Of a DNA stretch of 64,000 bases, positions 33,901-44,314 are shown one piece after another. Below the pieces are notes generated by a model. That model was not told where the DNA came from. It saw only the letters and a list, made by a program, of their open reading frames with translations, and made no database searches. The DNA comes from Chara braunii (taxonomy: Eukaryota; Streptophyta; Charophyceae; Charales; Characeae), in contig BFEA01000065.1 in the NCBI GenBank assembly GCA_003427395.1, forward strand, positions 296,099 to 360,098, in the 5' to 3' direction. The translations under genes and the position numbers were made by a program. The stretch's first letter is position 1. Each line of letters starts with the position of its first letter.

Positions 33901-35857
33901 TGGATCAGCAGTCTGAGGCCCAACACCCTACATAGGACCACAATCAGAAACTAATAGTGCCGGCCTCGGCTCGCTGCCCCGCTGTGAAAATCAAGATAAA
34001 GGGGCCAAAGTAAGCGCGAAAGAGTCACACCGAAAATAAGAGGAAGGATCTGCAGCGCCGTTGAGGGCTTGCGACGATGCTAATCCACTGAATTGCACCT
34101 TACCAAGCTCATAGAACGCTGCCACCGTGGCATCCCCATGCAAAGCCAATGACCTCATGCCAAATACTAAACCTTTTACGCCGTACCAAGGATACTGCGT
34201 ATTCTGTGGCCGAAATATACCGATACCGTGCCAATTCTGATCCATCATCGAACCTGAAGCAAGCAGATGCCGAGGTTATACCGGACCAGAATACTATCGT
34301 TGTAATGATGCGGAGTCTGAAATAAATTGTCGTAATGGTCCCGAACTTGAAAACGAACTTGAATAGATCACCGGTCCCGAGCCTGAAATAGACTGTCGTA
34401 GTGGTCCCAGACCTGAGAATAAATCGCTGCAGCAGTCCCAGCCCGGAAAATAAGCCATTGTAATAGCCCCGAAGCTGAAATAAGGTGTCACAGTAGTGCC
34501 AAGCCTGAAATAAACCGAAGTGACGACTTATAAATTGAAGTAGAACGTCGTGCAGGCGCCGTACCTGCGAGGACCGCCGTCAAGGTTCCGACCCTGAGGT
34601 AAATCACTGTGGTGGTCCCGAACCTGATAATAAGTCGCTGTCGTGGCCCCAGGCCTGAAATAAACTGGTGCTGAACCCATGTCAAGCCTGAGGTACCGCG
34701 CCATCGAGCCATACCGAACCTGAGGTGACCCGACGCGGCGATACCAAAGCTGGAATAAACCGCCACGGTGGTTCCGACCCTCTAAATAAATCATGGCAGT
34801 GATACCGAACCTGAAGATAAGTGACTGTAGTGTCCGCAAGTCTGAATCATAGTGTCGCCGCACTCACACTGAACCAGAAACACGCCAGGCACCGCAGGAC
34901 GAAGCCACTCCGTAACAATACCGATCCCGTCTGTACCATGTACCCGTACCAAGCCAAGCACCACACATACTGTCGGTCCGAAGTAGCACCATCCTACACC
35001 GTCCATGCGACCACCCTCGAACTGAGTCGGCGAGGTTAGTAATCTAGTAAATCGGGTAAGCGCCACAGAAAATCTCGATCGCCGAGCAATAGTGAATAAG
35101 GTTTGAATCCGGAAAAAAATAATTGATCAGGGGTTAGGGGCAGACGGCGGGCGATCCTGGCAAAACCAGGCCAGGCATCGAATAATCATTTGTTCCTGTT
35201 CATTTTATCGTCTTTAATCATTCTCTCCCTTTCTTAATTCCATCGTCTGAATTAGTGAAATAATCGTAAGTTCACCAAAAATAAATCCCCATGGGTTTTT
35301 AATTGAATAATTGAAATTTTTGTGTTTCTCTCTCCCTTCATCATTTTTAGTCTTTTCCCTTCGTTTTCGATTTCATTGCCGGAAACGTAAAATAATAAGG
35401 TATCCTCCAAAATTTCGTTGCCGCAAAAAATAAATGAAATTAAAGAATATTCCGTTTTTTTTCTCCCCTCCTGCTTTTCTTAGTCTTTTCTCCCATTTAT
35501 AATTTTAGTACCAAAATCGATAAAACTCGGGGCGGCATTCCGACCCCGGGCGTATGCTGGGAAAGCGCTGTGGCGGGGGTCAGTTCCCGTGATGCCTCTC
35601 CGCGGCCGTCTTTTCCAGGTCTAGCCTCGGAACGGCTGAAATGACGGTCCCTAGATATGTCGGGAGCGGCTACCCATTTCGCCATTTTTTAGGGTTACTC
35701 CTGTCAGACGTTATGGGGAAAATTAGGGGTCCCTTCGCTACCCCTAATTTTTCCTGGCGCGTCAGGCGAAAGTCCTGGTCTATTCTCGTCTTATCATTTA
35801 ATCTAGAAGTGAATATGCCGAGTTTAGGGTGACCGACCGAGGTTCGGTCGCCCGACA
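30975..35857 (-). repeat. 3' LTR of giant element (4883 bp)
   Basis: On the minus strand it starts TGTCGGGCGACC and ends TTTCCTCACA. It aligns end to end with 50573-55471. The portion from about 31875 to 34395 looks identical to the other LTR including an N at 32403, while the flanking parts differ by scattered substitutions and small indels. Short ORFs on both strands are unsupported. Confidence 0.93.
34290..34860. repeat. ~40-bp minisatellite in 3' LTR
   Basis: About fourteen degenerate units built around GTAGTGGTCCC, AGACCTGAAATAAA-type sequence. It gives repetitive readings on the minus strand. The same array occurs at 53890-54435 with many differences. Confidence 0.8.
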
Positions 35858-36389
35858 AACAAGCCCGGACCTCTTCTCGACGCCCCCGTCGAGCCCGCAG
35901 TCTCCATCAGACGAAACGAACAAGATCTAAAATAATTACACTCGCGCGCGGCCCATGCCGGCGTCTCTCTGTTTTGTGTTTCAGTCTCTCTGAAATCCTG
36001 GGACTAATTGGATGTCTTTCTTTCTTGTTACGCCGCGGCAGCTTGGTCTTAGGGACAACCGTTTTTCTCGATTTCTTCCCTCGCCGGAGAAGCAACCTCG
36101 TAGGGGCTCTCCCTCGTCTCACACGGACTCGGCGTTTGGGCCTCCGTAACATGAACAACCATTTTTTCTTCTTTCCCAATGTTAAGCCCTTGACTTTTTT
36201 CGTTTCCACTCTCTTTCTTTTCCTCGAACTCTCACCTACCTCGTGCCATCTAGACACTCTATCTTCAATTACCTTTGCTTTGCCCTTCCCTTTCGGGTCG
36301 GATAGTCTCAGAGTAGGTGCAAAGGTTTTCCTTGCCCTGAACAACTTTAATCTAGCCCCCGCCACGGGGTCCCTTCCATCTGGATCCAT
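35858..36389 (-). pseudogene. pol: pol tail: integrase C-terminal domain and basic tail
   Basis: Upstream of 36389 the minus strand encodes GKLANRWMGPYRV and ALTWGAYMIVELDG, the usual GPF/Y-type C-terminal integrase motif (KL...GPY.V). A frameshift at about 36380 moves the frame into a 160-codon stretch starting MDPDGRDPVAGARLKLF, where LKLF continues the domain. The remainder is strongly basic (KKVKGLTLGKKKKW, RRGKKSRKT), resembling a nuclear-localisation or nucleic-acid-binding tail. No clear polypurine tract lies between it and the 3' LTR; the nearest is GAGAAGAGG near 35880. Confidence 0.65.
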
Positions 36390-37350
36390 CTAGCTCAACA
36401 ATCATGTAAGCTCCCCAGGTCAATGCCTTGACTACTCGGTAGGGACCCATCCATCTGTTAGCTAGTTTCCCTGTCCAAGTCCTCTCTTACGCCGCGTCAT
36501 ACAGAAGCACCAGATCACCGACTTTTATCTTTTATTTCCTTATCCTGATGTCTTTGTCTCATTTCTCTTTGTCTTTCTCTCATTGAAACGCCAACCGATT
36601 GGCGGCAGTCATGAGCTCATCCTCCAATCCGTATGTTGTCTGTCTAGTCCTAGCCGCTAGGAGGTCCTCTCGTATCATATTATCAGTCTAATCAGTCGTA
36701 GTCCAACTGTCTACGTGGAACTCTATAGGCAGGGGTCAGTGCCTCCCAAACCATAGAGTATATGGTGGGTATCCCGTACTCGCTTGCACCGTGACATTGT
36801 CTGCCCATATCGCATATCGAAAATATTTCGGCCAGTGGCTTTCTTTCCCTCTACACCACTTAGCAAGCGACGCTATCAGCGACTGATGTCCTCGCTCTAC
36901 CGACGCATTGGACTAAGGATGATAGGCAGTAGCTATCGAGACTCTAGCTCCCGCTTTCTTGAATACGCTCTGTACCTCATCCGCCAAGAACTCCGCTGCT
37001 CGATCCATCACGATCTTACTAACACACCCGTACCTTGATAGGTATTCTAGAACAAAGTTCTTAACTTCCTTGGCTGGCTTCGTTCTCATGGGTTTTCCAT
37101 CGACAAATCTCGTGAAGTCATCTCTGATGTTCACTACATAGTTCATGTTTCCGACGCCTCTCGGCATTTTCACTAAGTCGATATGTACCTTTTCGCCCGG
37201 CCTGGTGGGGTAAGACGGGTGAAGTGGTTCCTTGTATCTGACAAGGGACCTCTTCTGACAACCTTCACAGGTCACGCAGTACCTTTCATAATCCTTGTAG
37301 TGTCCTTCCCACCAATACAGCCTGCGGACTTTCTCGTACGTTCCTTTCAC
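36390..37350 (-). pseudogene. pol: Integrase (zinc-binding and catalytic core)
   Basis: This domain inserts the cDNA copy. The H2C2 finger spans HDGVLDGH (just upstream, across an in-frame TGA) and CVTCEGC. Core residues: D in HIDLVKM, D in VMDRAAEF (usually DxGxEF-like; the G is missing), and E in SVERGH, found in the same frame after a stop that follows TAYHP near 36913. Further stops follow toward the C-terminal domain. Family assignment is firm, activity is not expected. Confidence 0.8.
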
Positions 37351-37800
37351 TCATCTATGTCCATCGAGTACCCCGTCGTGGAGCTCTGCTATTATCTCGT
37401 GCCTCTCCTCTGGATCGCAGACTACTCTCAAAGGCATCCCTGATCCAATGGGTCTGCGAAACAAATGTCCGACCCTCAAGCAGTACTGGGCTGCCTGTCT
37501 CTGAATCTCTGAATCTGAACTCTCCTCACCAGACAAGTGCAACCCGATCGCACGGTGTTTCCCTGCATAAAGATTCACTAAGAACTGATCGGTGCATCTG
37601 GGTTCAGTAATAGTCAATGTTGTCACTTCTATCGGTCGTTCGGCCCAGATTGGGATGCATGAAAGTCCGTCAGCCACAGCGTTCTTTGCACCCGAGATTC
37701 TTTCGACAGTATAGTCGTAGAGTCGTATCCTGATCAGCCATCTGGCGATCGTAGGATCGGTCAAGGTGAAGTCCTTCTGTAGGACATGCTACTGCAGTAG
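37351..37800 (-). pseudogene. pol: RNase H / integrase linker, frameshifted
   Basis: Encodes DPTIARWLIRIRLYDYTVER and ISGAKNAVADGLSC, the usual Ty3/gypsy end of RNase H (R.W...L..YDY.v.y..G..N.vAD.LS). It is one frame off the preceding RT segment: a shift near 37785 in the stretch after WVDPTAVA breaks an otherwise continuous polyprotein. The frame continues into the zinc finger of integrase. Confidence 0.8.
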
Positions 37801-39295
37801 GATCTACCCATAGGATGAATCGTCGTCCATAAATGTAGTGCCTAAACGCGTCCAGGCATCGTAAGACTGCCAATACCTCCTTCTTGAACTGGCTGTAGTT
37901 GCATTCCGCTGTGTTGAGCGTTCGACTTTCAAATCTCAACGGTCTTTCCTTCCCATCAGCGTCCTTCTGCGAGAGTAGTCCTCCGACTGAGCATGGCCCA
38001 GCATCCGTAGATACTATGAATGGCCTATTGGTCTCGTCGTCGAAGAATGGCACCCCCAAGATTCGGCCGCCTTCCTTGAATTCTTCTTTAAGTGTCAAAA
38101 CCGCAAGCTCCTGAGAGGAATCGCAATAAAATTTCTCTGTCTTCCTAAGGAGAGTCCGTAATGGTTCGGCTTTCTCCGTGTATGCTCGTATAAAAGTCCA
38201 CCAGTACCCCACGACACCCAGGAACTGACGAACTTTCGTCACATTGTGTAACGGTGTTGGCCAGTTCAAAAACTTGTCCAACTTAGCTGGATCGGCACGT
38301 CGCCCTTTCGAATCACAGATAAAGCCCAATATTTTGATCGACGATACCGCCCATCTGCTCTTTGTTCCACTAACCATTAGGTTTGCCTCGTTCAGCTGCT
38401 CAAGTACAGCATAGATGTCAGTCAAGTGTTGCTCTACAAATCTCTTGACTCCGGGTGCGACCTCAGTCTCATCCTTCAGCACCGGTCCCTTAATCGGGAA
38501 GTCATCCAGAAAGACCTCCACTTTATCTGGGACGAAGTCGTTCAGGACCGCCACCATCGCTCTCTGGAATACCGCGACCCCAATGGTCCATCCCATGGGC
38601 ACCACCATCATCTGGACTAGTCCAAGCGGTGTGTGCATCGTTGTAAGATGCCTGTCTCTAGGGTCCAAGGGTATCTCGTCATATCCTGAAAATAGATCAC
38701 TGACCGAATAAATCGATTTGCCCGCTGCTCCCTCTGCTAGTAAATCTGCGTGGGGTATAGATCCAACATCTCTTATGGTGACTGCATTCACTTTCTGGAG
38801 ATCCTGAATCCAACGGATCTTGCCATTTGGCTTTCGTATGAAAAACCACCAATTCGCGTAGGCGTTGTCAGATGGTTCGGCCATGTGGGACGCCATCTTC
38901 TCCTTTAGAAAACTTATCACTTCTTCCTTCTCCTTCTGGGCAAACTTCCATCCGGCATCATTCCATTAGGTATGTGGGACCGTGTAGATCCTAGCATGTT
39001 GCGCGAACCTAGGATCAATCCTGCCCCTCTCAGCGTCACTGAAGGCTATCGCCTTGCCGCACGTCTTAAGAACCTCCAGGACTCGCTCTTTCTCCTGCTC
39101 CGTCAAGTTCTCATCTCCTATGTCCATCTGTGCTATCCTCTCTTCTATCAACCGTTGTGGCTCCTCCTTCTTTCTTTCCTTGATCTCTCTAGCGATCTCT
39201 TCCTCGGATATCCCATCTTGCGCAGATCGCTCCCGAGCTACCGCTGCAGGCTTGACTTTCCGAGCTACTGTCTTGTGTCTCTTAGGCTGCCCCCC
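37770..39295 (-). pseudogene. pol: Reverse transcriptase and RNase H
   Basis: Reads from the slippery site through a linker (AREIKERKKEEPQ), then the usual pre-RT segment (IDPRFAQHARIYTVPHT), one in-frame TAA near 38970, and RT. RT motifs: RKPNGKIRWIQDLQKVNA, SVSDLFSGYDEIPLDP, PMGWTIGVAVFQRAM, and VFLDDFPIKGP as the YxDD box (FLDD here). RNase H follows: FIVSTDAGPCSVGGLLS (D), FKKEVLAVLRCLDAFRHYI (E) and WVDPTA (D). Apart from the TAA and the downstream frameshift the domain is intact, suggesting fairly recent loss of function. Confidence 0.9.
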
Positions 39296-41451
39296 GTAGG
39301 AAGTTGGTCCCTCAAAAAAGACACGGAGATCATCCCTCCGAATTCCTTATCTTCGTCCTTCGGATAGGAGTTCTCATTCACGAGGATACGGCTGCCCAGA
39401 TCCTCGATCTCGACGATACGCCCTTCTTCCTCGGTCAGTAGCAGTCCGTATTTCTTCTCACGGAACTGGAAAGAACGACTTCCGAGGGCAATCCTGTCAG
39501 GCTCTCCTTTGGCGGCTAAAGCTGCTCTGTTCCTTGGATCGCGAGGCTCGACTGTCTCTATCATAATCCGACCACCATCCGATCGTTTAATCGATAGCAT
39601 CTGGCTCTCGTCTGGTCGCTCTATCGTGACAGCATGAACGTGACTCAGCCAGGTGCGTCCTAAGAGTAGCTCTGAACTGCAGCCCTTGACAGCAAACACT
39701 TGCATCCGAAAGCGCAATCCTTCGACCTCTATCGCCGCCTTGTAACAAACACCGTTGACTTTCTGCTTCTTTCCCGCTGCAGTCTCGATCTCGAAATAGT
39801 AGGATCTGTCTAAGTCGAGCCCTAGCAGTACAGCGAGGCCCTCCTCTATAATAACAGCCTCACTTTCATTGTCGATCACCCTTTCAAGGGTCTCCTCATC
39901 GTTAAGAATGACCTCGACCGTCTCGCTCCCTAGGATATAAAACTTGTCGGGAGGTATCCCTTCCTTACCATCAAGGAACACCGTCGCCGCACGGTCTGCC
40001 TTGGCGGTCACACTGGAAACTTCCACAGTTGGGGCCTCCGGTTTCAGTGCCACCTGTGCCTCATCCCCGAGAGGAATACGTGTCTTCCTCGTGATCATCT
40101 GTAGTTCGTCTCGCGCAGGTCTGGAGGCCGTCAAGTACTCGAGTATCGAGCACTGCATGGGTTGTCTAAGCACGCGTCTGAGAGGCTCCACTGTATCAAT
40201 ACCATCCAATGAGCTCTTTATCGTGAACTTGCGAGCTTCGCGCTTCCGTGGTGACAGTATTACTTCCTCTTCATCGATCCTCTGTCCATCCTTTTCTGCC
40301 ATCACATAATCGGTGTCCGCCTTCTTTGATGATGATGGTCTGGCGGATTTCGTTGCCGCAACTCGGATAGGCGTTGTAGGCGCGTCCTCGTCCGACGACA
40401 TCAGTATCATGATGCTCCGACTCCTTGCTACTTCCTTCCCTTTGCTGGGGCGTACTCGTCTGGCGTCGACGTTTTCCTTCATCGAAGGAAACATTGAGAC
40501 ATCTCCTAGGTCATCCGTCCACTTGACGTACTTTCGGTCGTCAAGCACTACGATCCCATCGTCTATTGCCCGCTTGAGGTCGGGGCAGTCCCTTTTGACA
40601 TGGTCATCCGCCTTGCAGTAGACGCAAGTACTCCTCGGGGTAGGTGGCCTGTCCTTTCCGGCTCTTGGCGGTGGTCCTCTCGGTGCTCTGGCACTTTGGT
40701 TGGATAGTCCTGGTGACCTTGGATAAATGGTTGACTTTGGATACCCTGACAATGCAGGATATCCTCCTCGGTCATATCGCCCACAGGAATCGTCTCGCCG
40801 ATCCCCTCGAGAATCATCACGCATGTCTCCTCTGGAGTCGGCACGTGTGTCTCTTCCTCTATCCGCCCTATCATATCCTCCACGATATCTGTCTCTGCGA
40901 TCCCCATTAGGTTCCCAGTGTCTGCGGGAATCTCCTCCACCCCTGTGCGTAAAGTTCCGAGGGCTCCGGAAACCATCAGGATTCCGGTCGTACCTAGGGC
41001 TCCATGGGTACTGCTCGAATCGTCCACCTCTGTAATACCCATCCTCCTGGCGATATCGGTCAGTGCGACGATCTCTATCGATCTCATCATCTCTCCGCCT
41101 CCAGGGTTCATCTTCGGCCCTCTCACGAGCTCGATAGTCTGCGAGCGTGCGGGGGTTCCTATCCCCTACACTCCTCCAAGGATTGGAATTCCTGCAATCC
41201 CATCGTAATGAATATGGGGATCCAGGCTTGTCACGATAGCCAGGTGCCCTAGTGTCCGCACCTGTCATCTCTCTGGCTATCCCTCTCATTATTTCCCTCA
41301 TCTCTGCCATCATTGACTCTCTATTTCGTGAACGGCGCGGTCTATCCTCATCGAATTGGAACCGACGATCCGCCCATAGTTGGTCACGGAAGTCTGGGCA
41401 TCGATCAGTCTCATAATCCCTGAAGAGGGGGACATCCCTTTGTTTTAACAC
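39265..41451 (-). CDS. gag-pro: Gag C-terminal part and aspartic protease
   Basis: A 728-codon open stretch. Residues about 1-270 are Arg/Asp-rich and repetitive (DRYRGGYDRADRGRD). A CCHC zinc knuckle follows (CVYCKADDHVKRDC; C-x2-C-x4-H-x4-C), the nucleocapsid signature. Residues about 510-620 look like a retropepsin: VIDNESEAVII then LLLGRTWLSHV, matching the D-T/S-G-A and ILG motifs in position, but the catalytic triad reads D-N-E-S, so activity is doubtful. It ends GGSLRDTRQ-stop right after a slippery site. In frame with the capsid segment upstream, separated by two amber codons. Confidence 0.85.
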   Translation of the reverse strand: MLKQRDVPLFRDYETDRCPDFRDQLWADRRFQFDEDRPRRSRNRESMMAEMREIMRGIAREMTGADTRAPGYRDKPGSPYSLRWDCRNSNPWRSVGDRNPRTLADYRARERAEDEPWRRRDDEIDRDRRTDRYRQEDGYYRGGRFEQYPWSPRYDRNPDGFRSPRNFTHRGGGDSRRHWEPNGDRRDRYRGGYDRADRGRDTRADSRGDMRDDSRGDRRDDSCGRYDRGGYPALSGYPKSTIYPRSPGLSNQSARAPRGPPPRAGKDRPPTPRSTCVYCKADDHVKRDCPDLKRAIDDGIVVLDDRKYVKWTDDLGDVSMFPSMKENVDARRVRPSKGKEVARSRSIMILMSSDEDAPTTPIRVAATKSARPSSSKKADTDYVMAEKDGQRIDEEEVILSPRKREARKFTIKSSLDGIDTVEPLRRVLRQPMQCSILEYLTASRPARDELQMITRKTRIPLGDEAQVALKPEAPTVEVSSVTAKADRAATVFLDGKEGIPPDKFYILGSETVEVILNDEETLERVIDNESEAVIIEEGLAVLLGLDLDRSYYFEIETAAGKKQKVNGVCYKAAIEVEGLRFRMQVFAVKGCSSELLLGRTWLSHVHAVTIERPDESQMLSIKRSDGGRIMIETVEPRDPRNRAALAAKGEPDRIALGSRSFQFREKKYGLLLTEEEGRIVEIEDLGSRILVNENSYPKDEDKEFGGMISVSFLRDQLPTGGSLRDTRQ
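39289..39295 (-). promoter_or_regulatory. Candidate -1 frameshift site G GGG GGC
   Basis: In the gag-pro frame the minus strand reads acG GGG GGC agc, an X XXY YYZ slippery heptamer, 18 nt before the gag-pro stop codon. A -1 shift there continues into CAG CCT AAG and the open pol frame. This is the expected position for a gag-pro / pol junction. Confidence 0.55.
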
Positions 41452-42027
41452 CTTCTAGACCAGATCCTTGTAGTCATCCGTCTCGGCCTTCATTGCCAGT
41501 TTGAGTACGGTCGTGAACTCTAGTTCGTCATGGGGAAGTTCTCGGAGTATCACCTTCTACTTTCCTTTTGGTAGTCCTGCAATGAAAATCGTACATCGCT
41601 CCACCTCAAAAAGCTTCCCTCTCTTGATTAGAGCGTCCGACACCTTTTCAAATTGCCTCCCGAAGGCTCGAACACTCTCGTCCTCTTCTATAGTCATCGA
41701 TTCCAGATTTTTGATTGAGTATCGACTGTCCTCTAATTTGTAGAGCTCGTACAGATTTCTCTTGTGTGTGGCCCACTTCCTGTCGGCCGGACGCGCCTCC
41801 TTGATCTCCTGGCTCAGGCTCGGATCGGAGTTGAATAATACATTATCAATAATCTCATCCTCCGTCCATTGATTACGATACGCATGGAGCTCCCACTTCT
41901 CGAGGTATTCAGTAATCCCGCGTCCCTTAAAGACAGGAGGTCTGGTGTCCAATGCGGTCGAGGGGTGAGTTATGATGTAGCGATCACCCTTCCCATACGG
42001 AAGGGCGTGCGACTCACATGTCTGTGG

Positions 42028-42035
42028 GTTAAAGA
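42028..42035. repeat. Foldback target duplication (left)
   Basis: GTTAAAGA here, GTCAAAGA at 42561-42568 on the other side: 7 of 8 bases match. On the coding strand both read as the same codons (V F) of gag. Confidence 0.75.
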
Positions 42036-42560
42036 CACTCGCGGTTAACGACCACCTGAAATTTTAGAATGAAACATTCTGAAGTGGTCTGAAACCGCTG
42101 AAATGGCCTGAAGACACTTCAGGTCATTTCAGAAGTTTCGGGTGGTTTGGGGGACACGTTTTATGTTTTTTTTTTTTTTTTTCAGCCTATTTTTTCAGGC
42201 ACTTCAGGTCATTTCAGGAGTTTCAGGTGTTGGGGACCTGAAACCGCTGAAGTGGTTGAAGCTTCTGAAAGGGGTTTCATGTACCCCCATTCAACCATTT
42301 GGATGGGGTACCTGAAACCCCTTTCAGAAGCTTCAGCTACTTCAGGTCATTTCAGGAATTTCAGGTGGGGACCGGAAACCGCTGAAGTGGCTGAAGCTTC
42401 TGAAAGGGGTTTCAAGTACCCCCATCCAACCATTTGGATGGGGGTACCTGAAACCCCTTTCAGAAGCTTCAGCCACTTTAGGTCATTTCAGGAGTTTCAG
42501 GTGGAAACCTCAAGTGGCTGGAAGTGACCTGTAAATAGTGTTTGTTGTTAACCATCTCTC
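42036..42560. mobile_element. Foldback element copy 3 (525 bp), inside gag
   Basis: Ends CACTCGCGGTTAACGACC and GTTGTTAACCATCTCTC, shared with copies 1 and 2. The interior holds two nested hairpins, with arms GAAGCTTCTGAAAGGGGTTT and AAACCCCTTTCAGAAGCTTC around ATGGGGGTACC-type loops, plus TTCAGGTCATTTCAGG repeats. Interior sequence is quite different from copies 1 and 2 but built on the same principle. No ORF of its own. Confidence 0.85.
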
Positions 42561-43152
42561 GTCAAAGACCCGTCGCGGTGACGTACCTCTCTCATGAGGC
42601 CTGTCCCTGCCTCTCCACGCTGGCTCGCGACCTTGTGGCTCACGCCACTCATCTCGGCGTCTATCTCCTCTGTCCCTACGATCGTACGTAGGTGAACGGC
42701 GAGAATCTCGAGAATCTCTCCAATGACTCGGAGGTTCCGTCCTAACCTCCATCCGAGCTGCAGTCTGCACCCTCTCTAATCTCTCATGTGATCTCTCCAA
42801 GGACCTCTCTAGAGGCCTCTCTAATGGTCTCTCCAGAGGCCTCTCAGGCTCTGCGAGAAACGGCCCGCCCATCACTTCGGGCTCGCCGTCGTCAGGTTGT
42901 GTACACCTGAGTGGCCTAATACGCTCCTTGAGCTCGCGTAGGGCTTTGTCTGGCAATGTCCGATAGGTACTCGTCTGGGGCTCCATGTTAGGGTGTGTCC
43001 CCATCGTGTCAGATTCCATACGTCGGTCCGACTCTCGTCGCCTACTACAGCAGCCCGGACCTATGGAATAATCCGCAGCCCGGACCTAAGAAATAATCTG
43101 CAGCCCGGACCTATGCGATCATCCGGTCGCACAGCTCGTCAGTGCTCAATCA

Positions 43153-43430
43153 CTAGTCCGCGACAACTCTCAGAATCGCTATGAGTCTCCCGGTCTCGTC
43201 CCGTATCTCGTGCTCACCCTCTATACCAAGAATCCCAAAATCAAAATAGCGTTCTCCCCCTTGCTCCTCTATGCAGCGAATACCTCTCCTGATCTCTAGC
43301 ACTCTCGTCTCCGGTACCCGCACTCTCCTGCAGATGACAGTCACGATCGTCCTCAACTCCTCTGGGGCACAAGATCATAACCGCTCTCGTATGTCGATAG
43401 ACGCTCTCCTCTCTAGATCACTCAACCCTC
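43153..43430 (-). pseudogene. Small unknown domain, family B copy 4
   Basis: A 67-codon ORF (VLEIRRGIRCIEEQGGERYF) with its N-terminal half present in the same frame upstream beyond a TGA (near 43378). Compared with copy 1 at 45984 it shares the pattern S-I/L-x2-R, E-E/EL, I-x-RR-V/I-R, then LEIRRGxRx. Predicted alternation of strands and one helix; function unknown. Confidence 0.5.
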
Positions 43431-43462
43431 GTTGCACGACACGGGCCCCTGCCTGCGGATAA

Positions 43463-43957
43463 TCACCCCCTACGGCCATCAAACTTGCGACATCGAAGGG
43501 CTAGGTCGATCACGATCCCTCTGTTCCTCTCTTCCGCTACTTGATGAGGTACTGGAGGTCTAGGCAAGCCCTGAAAGAGTGTTATCCGAGTGTCCCAGAT
43601 AACCTCCTTACCCAGAGCTAGCAACCTATCTCGCTCACTTTCCACCAGTTCTTCTGCGCGCTCCCAGCATCTACCGTAGATCCGGTCGCTCCCTATCTCT
43701 ACTGGGAGATAAATCCTAACGTCGTACACGTCGATAGAAAGGAACTGGACAGTGATAACATAGAGGCGTATCTGCTCCCAACCGCTGTCGACTAACTCGT
43801 ATGTCACCACCTCGTATGGAATTACCTCTCTGTGCCCTATTGAGCTCAACTGCTCACAAATTGCCTCTAACTCCTCGTCCGATGGTCTATTGCCCGCAAG
43901 GAACCTCTCTCTCCTTGCCTCCAACTCCGTCTCAAAGATGGTTATACTTCCTCTCAT
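43463..43957 (-). CDS. Unknown ORF, contains family B copy 3 (164 aa)
   Basis: Encodes a soluble, mixed-charge protein without signal peptide or membrane segment. The middle (about residues 75-130, VYDVRIYLPVEI...RAEELVESERDRLLALGKEV) resembles the small domain at 44876-45157 (ATVLLRVHI...RARDLVDEYRLGVLACVTF). It starts 10 bp after the stop of the preceding ORF, so translation would need reinitiation or splicing. No family recognised. Confidence 0.55.
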   Translation of the reverse strand: MRGSITIFETELEARRERFLAGNRPSDEELEAICEQLSSIGHREVIPYEVVTYELVDSGWEQIRLYVITVQFLSIDVYDVRIYLPVEIGSDRIYGRCWERAEELVESERDRLLALGKEVIWDTRITLFQGLPRPPVPHQVAEERNRGIVIDLALRCRKFDGRRG

Positions 43958-43966
43958 CCCTTGATC

Positions 43967-44314
43967 CTACTCTGAGCACTCCATAGCCACTAGGGCTAGA
44001 GCCATCTGAATCCTCTCTGCTGACTCCTCCAAATGCTGATAAAACGTCTCAAAGTTGTCCATATCCCCCAAATCCTCTATGTCCTGCAAGGTCTCACTCA
44101 TCTCCTTTCGGTAATTGTTGTGTGTTGTTAGTATCCTGAGGGTCGACCCATCTACGATTACCTTGCTCAACTCGCCTGCCACTCTAGCGTGCGCCTCCAA
44201 TAGTCTCTCAGTCTCTGTCGGCGTCTCATGCCATGACCTGACCCTCGACTCCCGTCGTACGGAGATAGACATAGTACGTATCTGATCAGTCGACCACACT
44301 CGATTGCTACCCAA
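43967..44314 (-). CDS. Unknown helical ORF (115 aa)
   Basis: Residues 30-115 are rich in Leu, Glu and Ala and look largely alpha-helical (LLEAHARVAGELSKVI; FYQHLEESAERIQMALALVA). No recognised motif. It sits between the small-domain ORFs in the same direction as gag. Confidence 0.5.
   Translation of the reverse strand: MGSNRVWSTDQIRTMSISVRRESRVRSWHETPTETERLLEAHARVAGELSKVIVDGSTLRILTTHNNYRKEMSETLQDIEDLGDMDNFETFYQHLEESAERIQMALALVAMECSE

Larger units (their letters stand above)
41452..43019 (-). pseudogene. gag: Gag N-terminal and capsid region, interrupted
   Basis: Starts MESDTMGTHPN at 43019. The N-terminal part is Arg/Glu-rich with ERPLERPLERPLERSLERS repeats. It is broken at VFDER by the foldback element and resumes toward the capsid domain (GRGITEYLEKWELHAYRNQW, LESMTIEEDESVRAFGRQFE, FIAGLPKG), recognisable as a retrotransposon gag. 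The element plus one target duplication is 533 bp; subtracting it puts both halves in one frame. Two further amber codons lie at about 41556 and 41455. Gag-pro would have been about 1070 codons. Confidence 0.82.
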
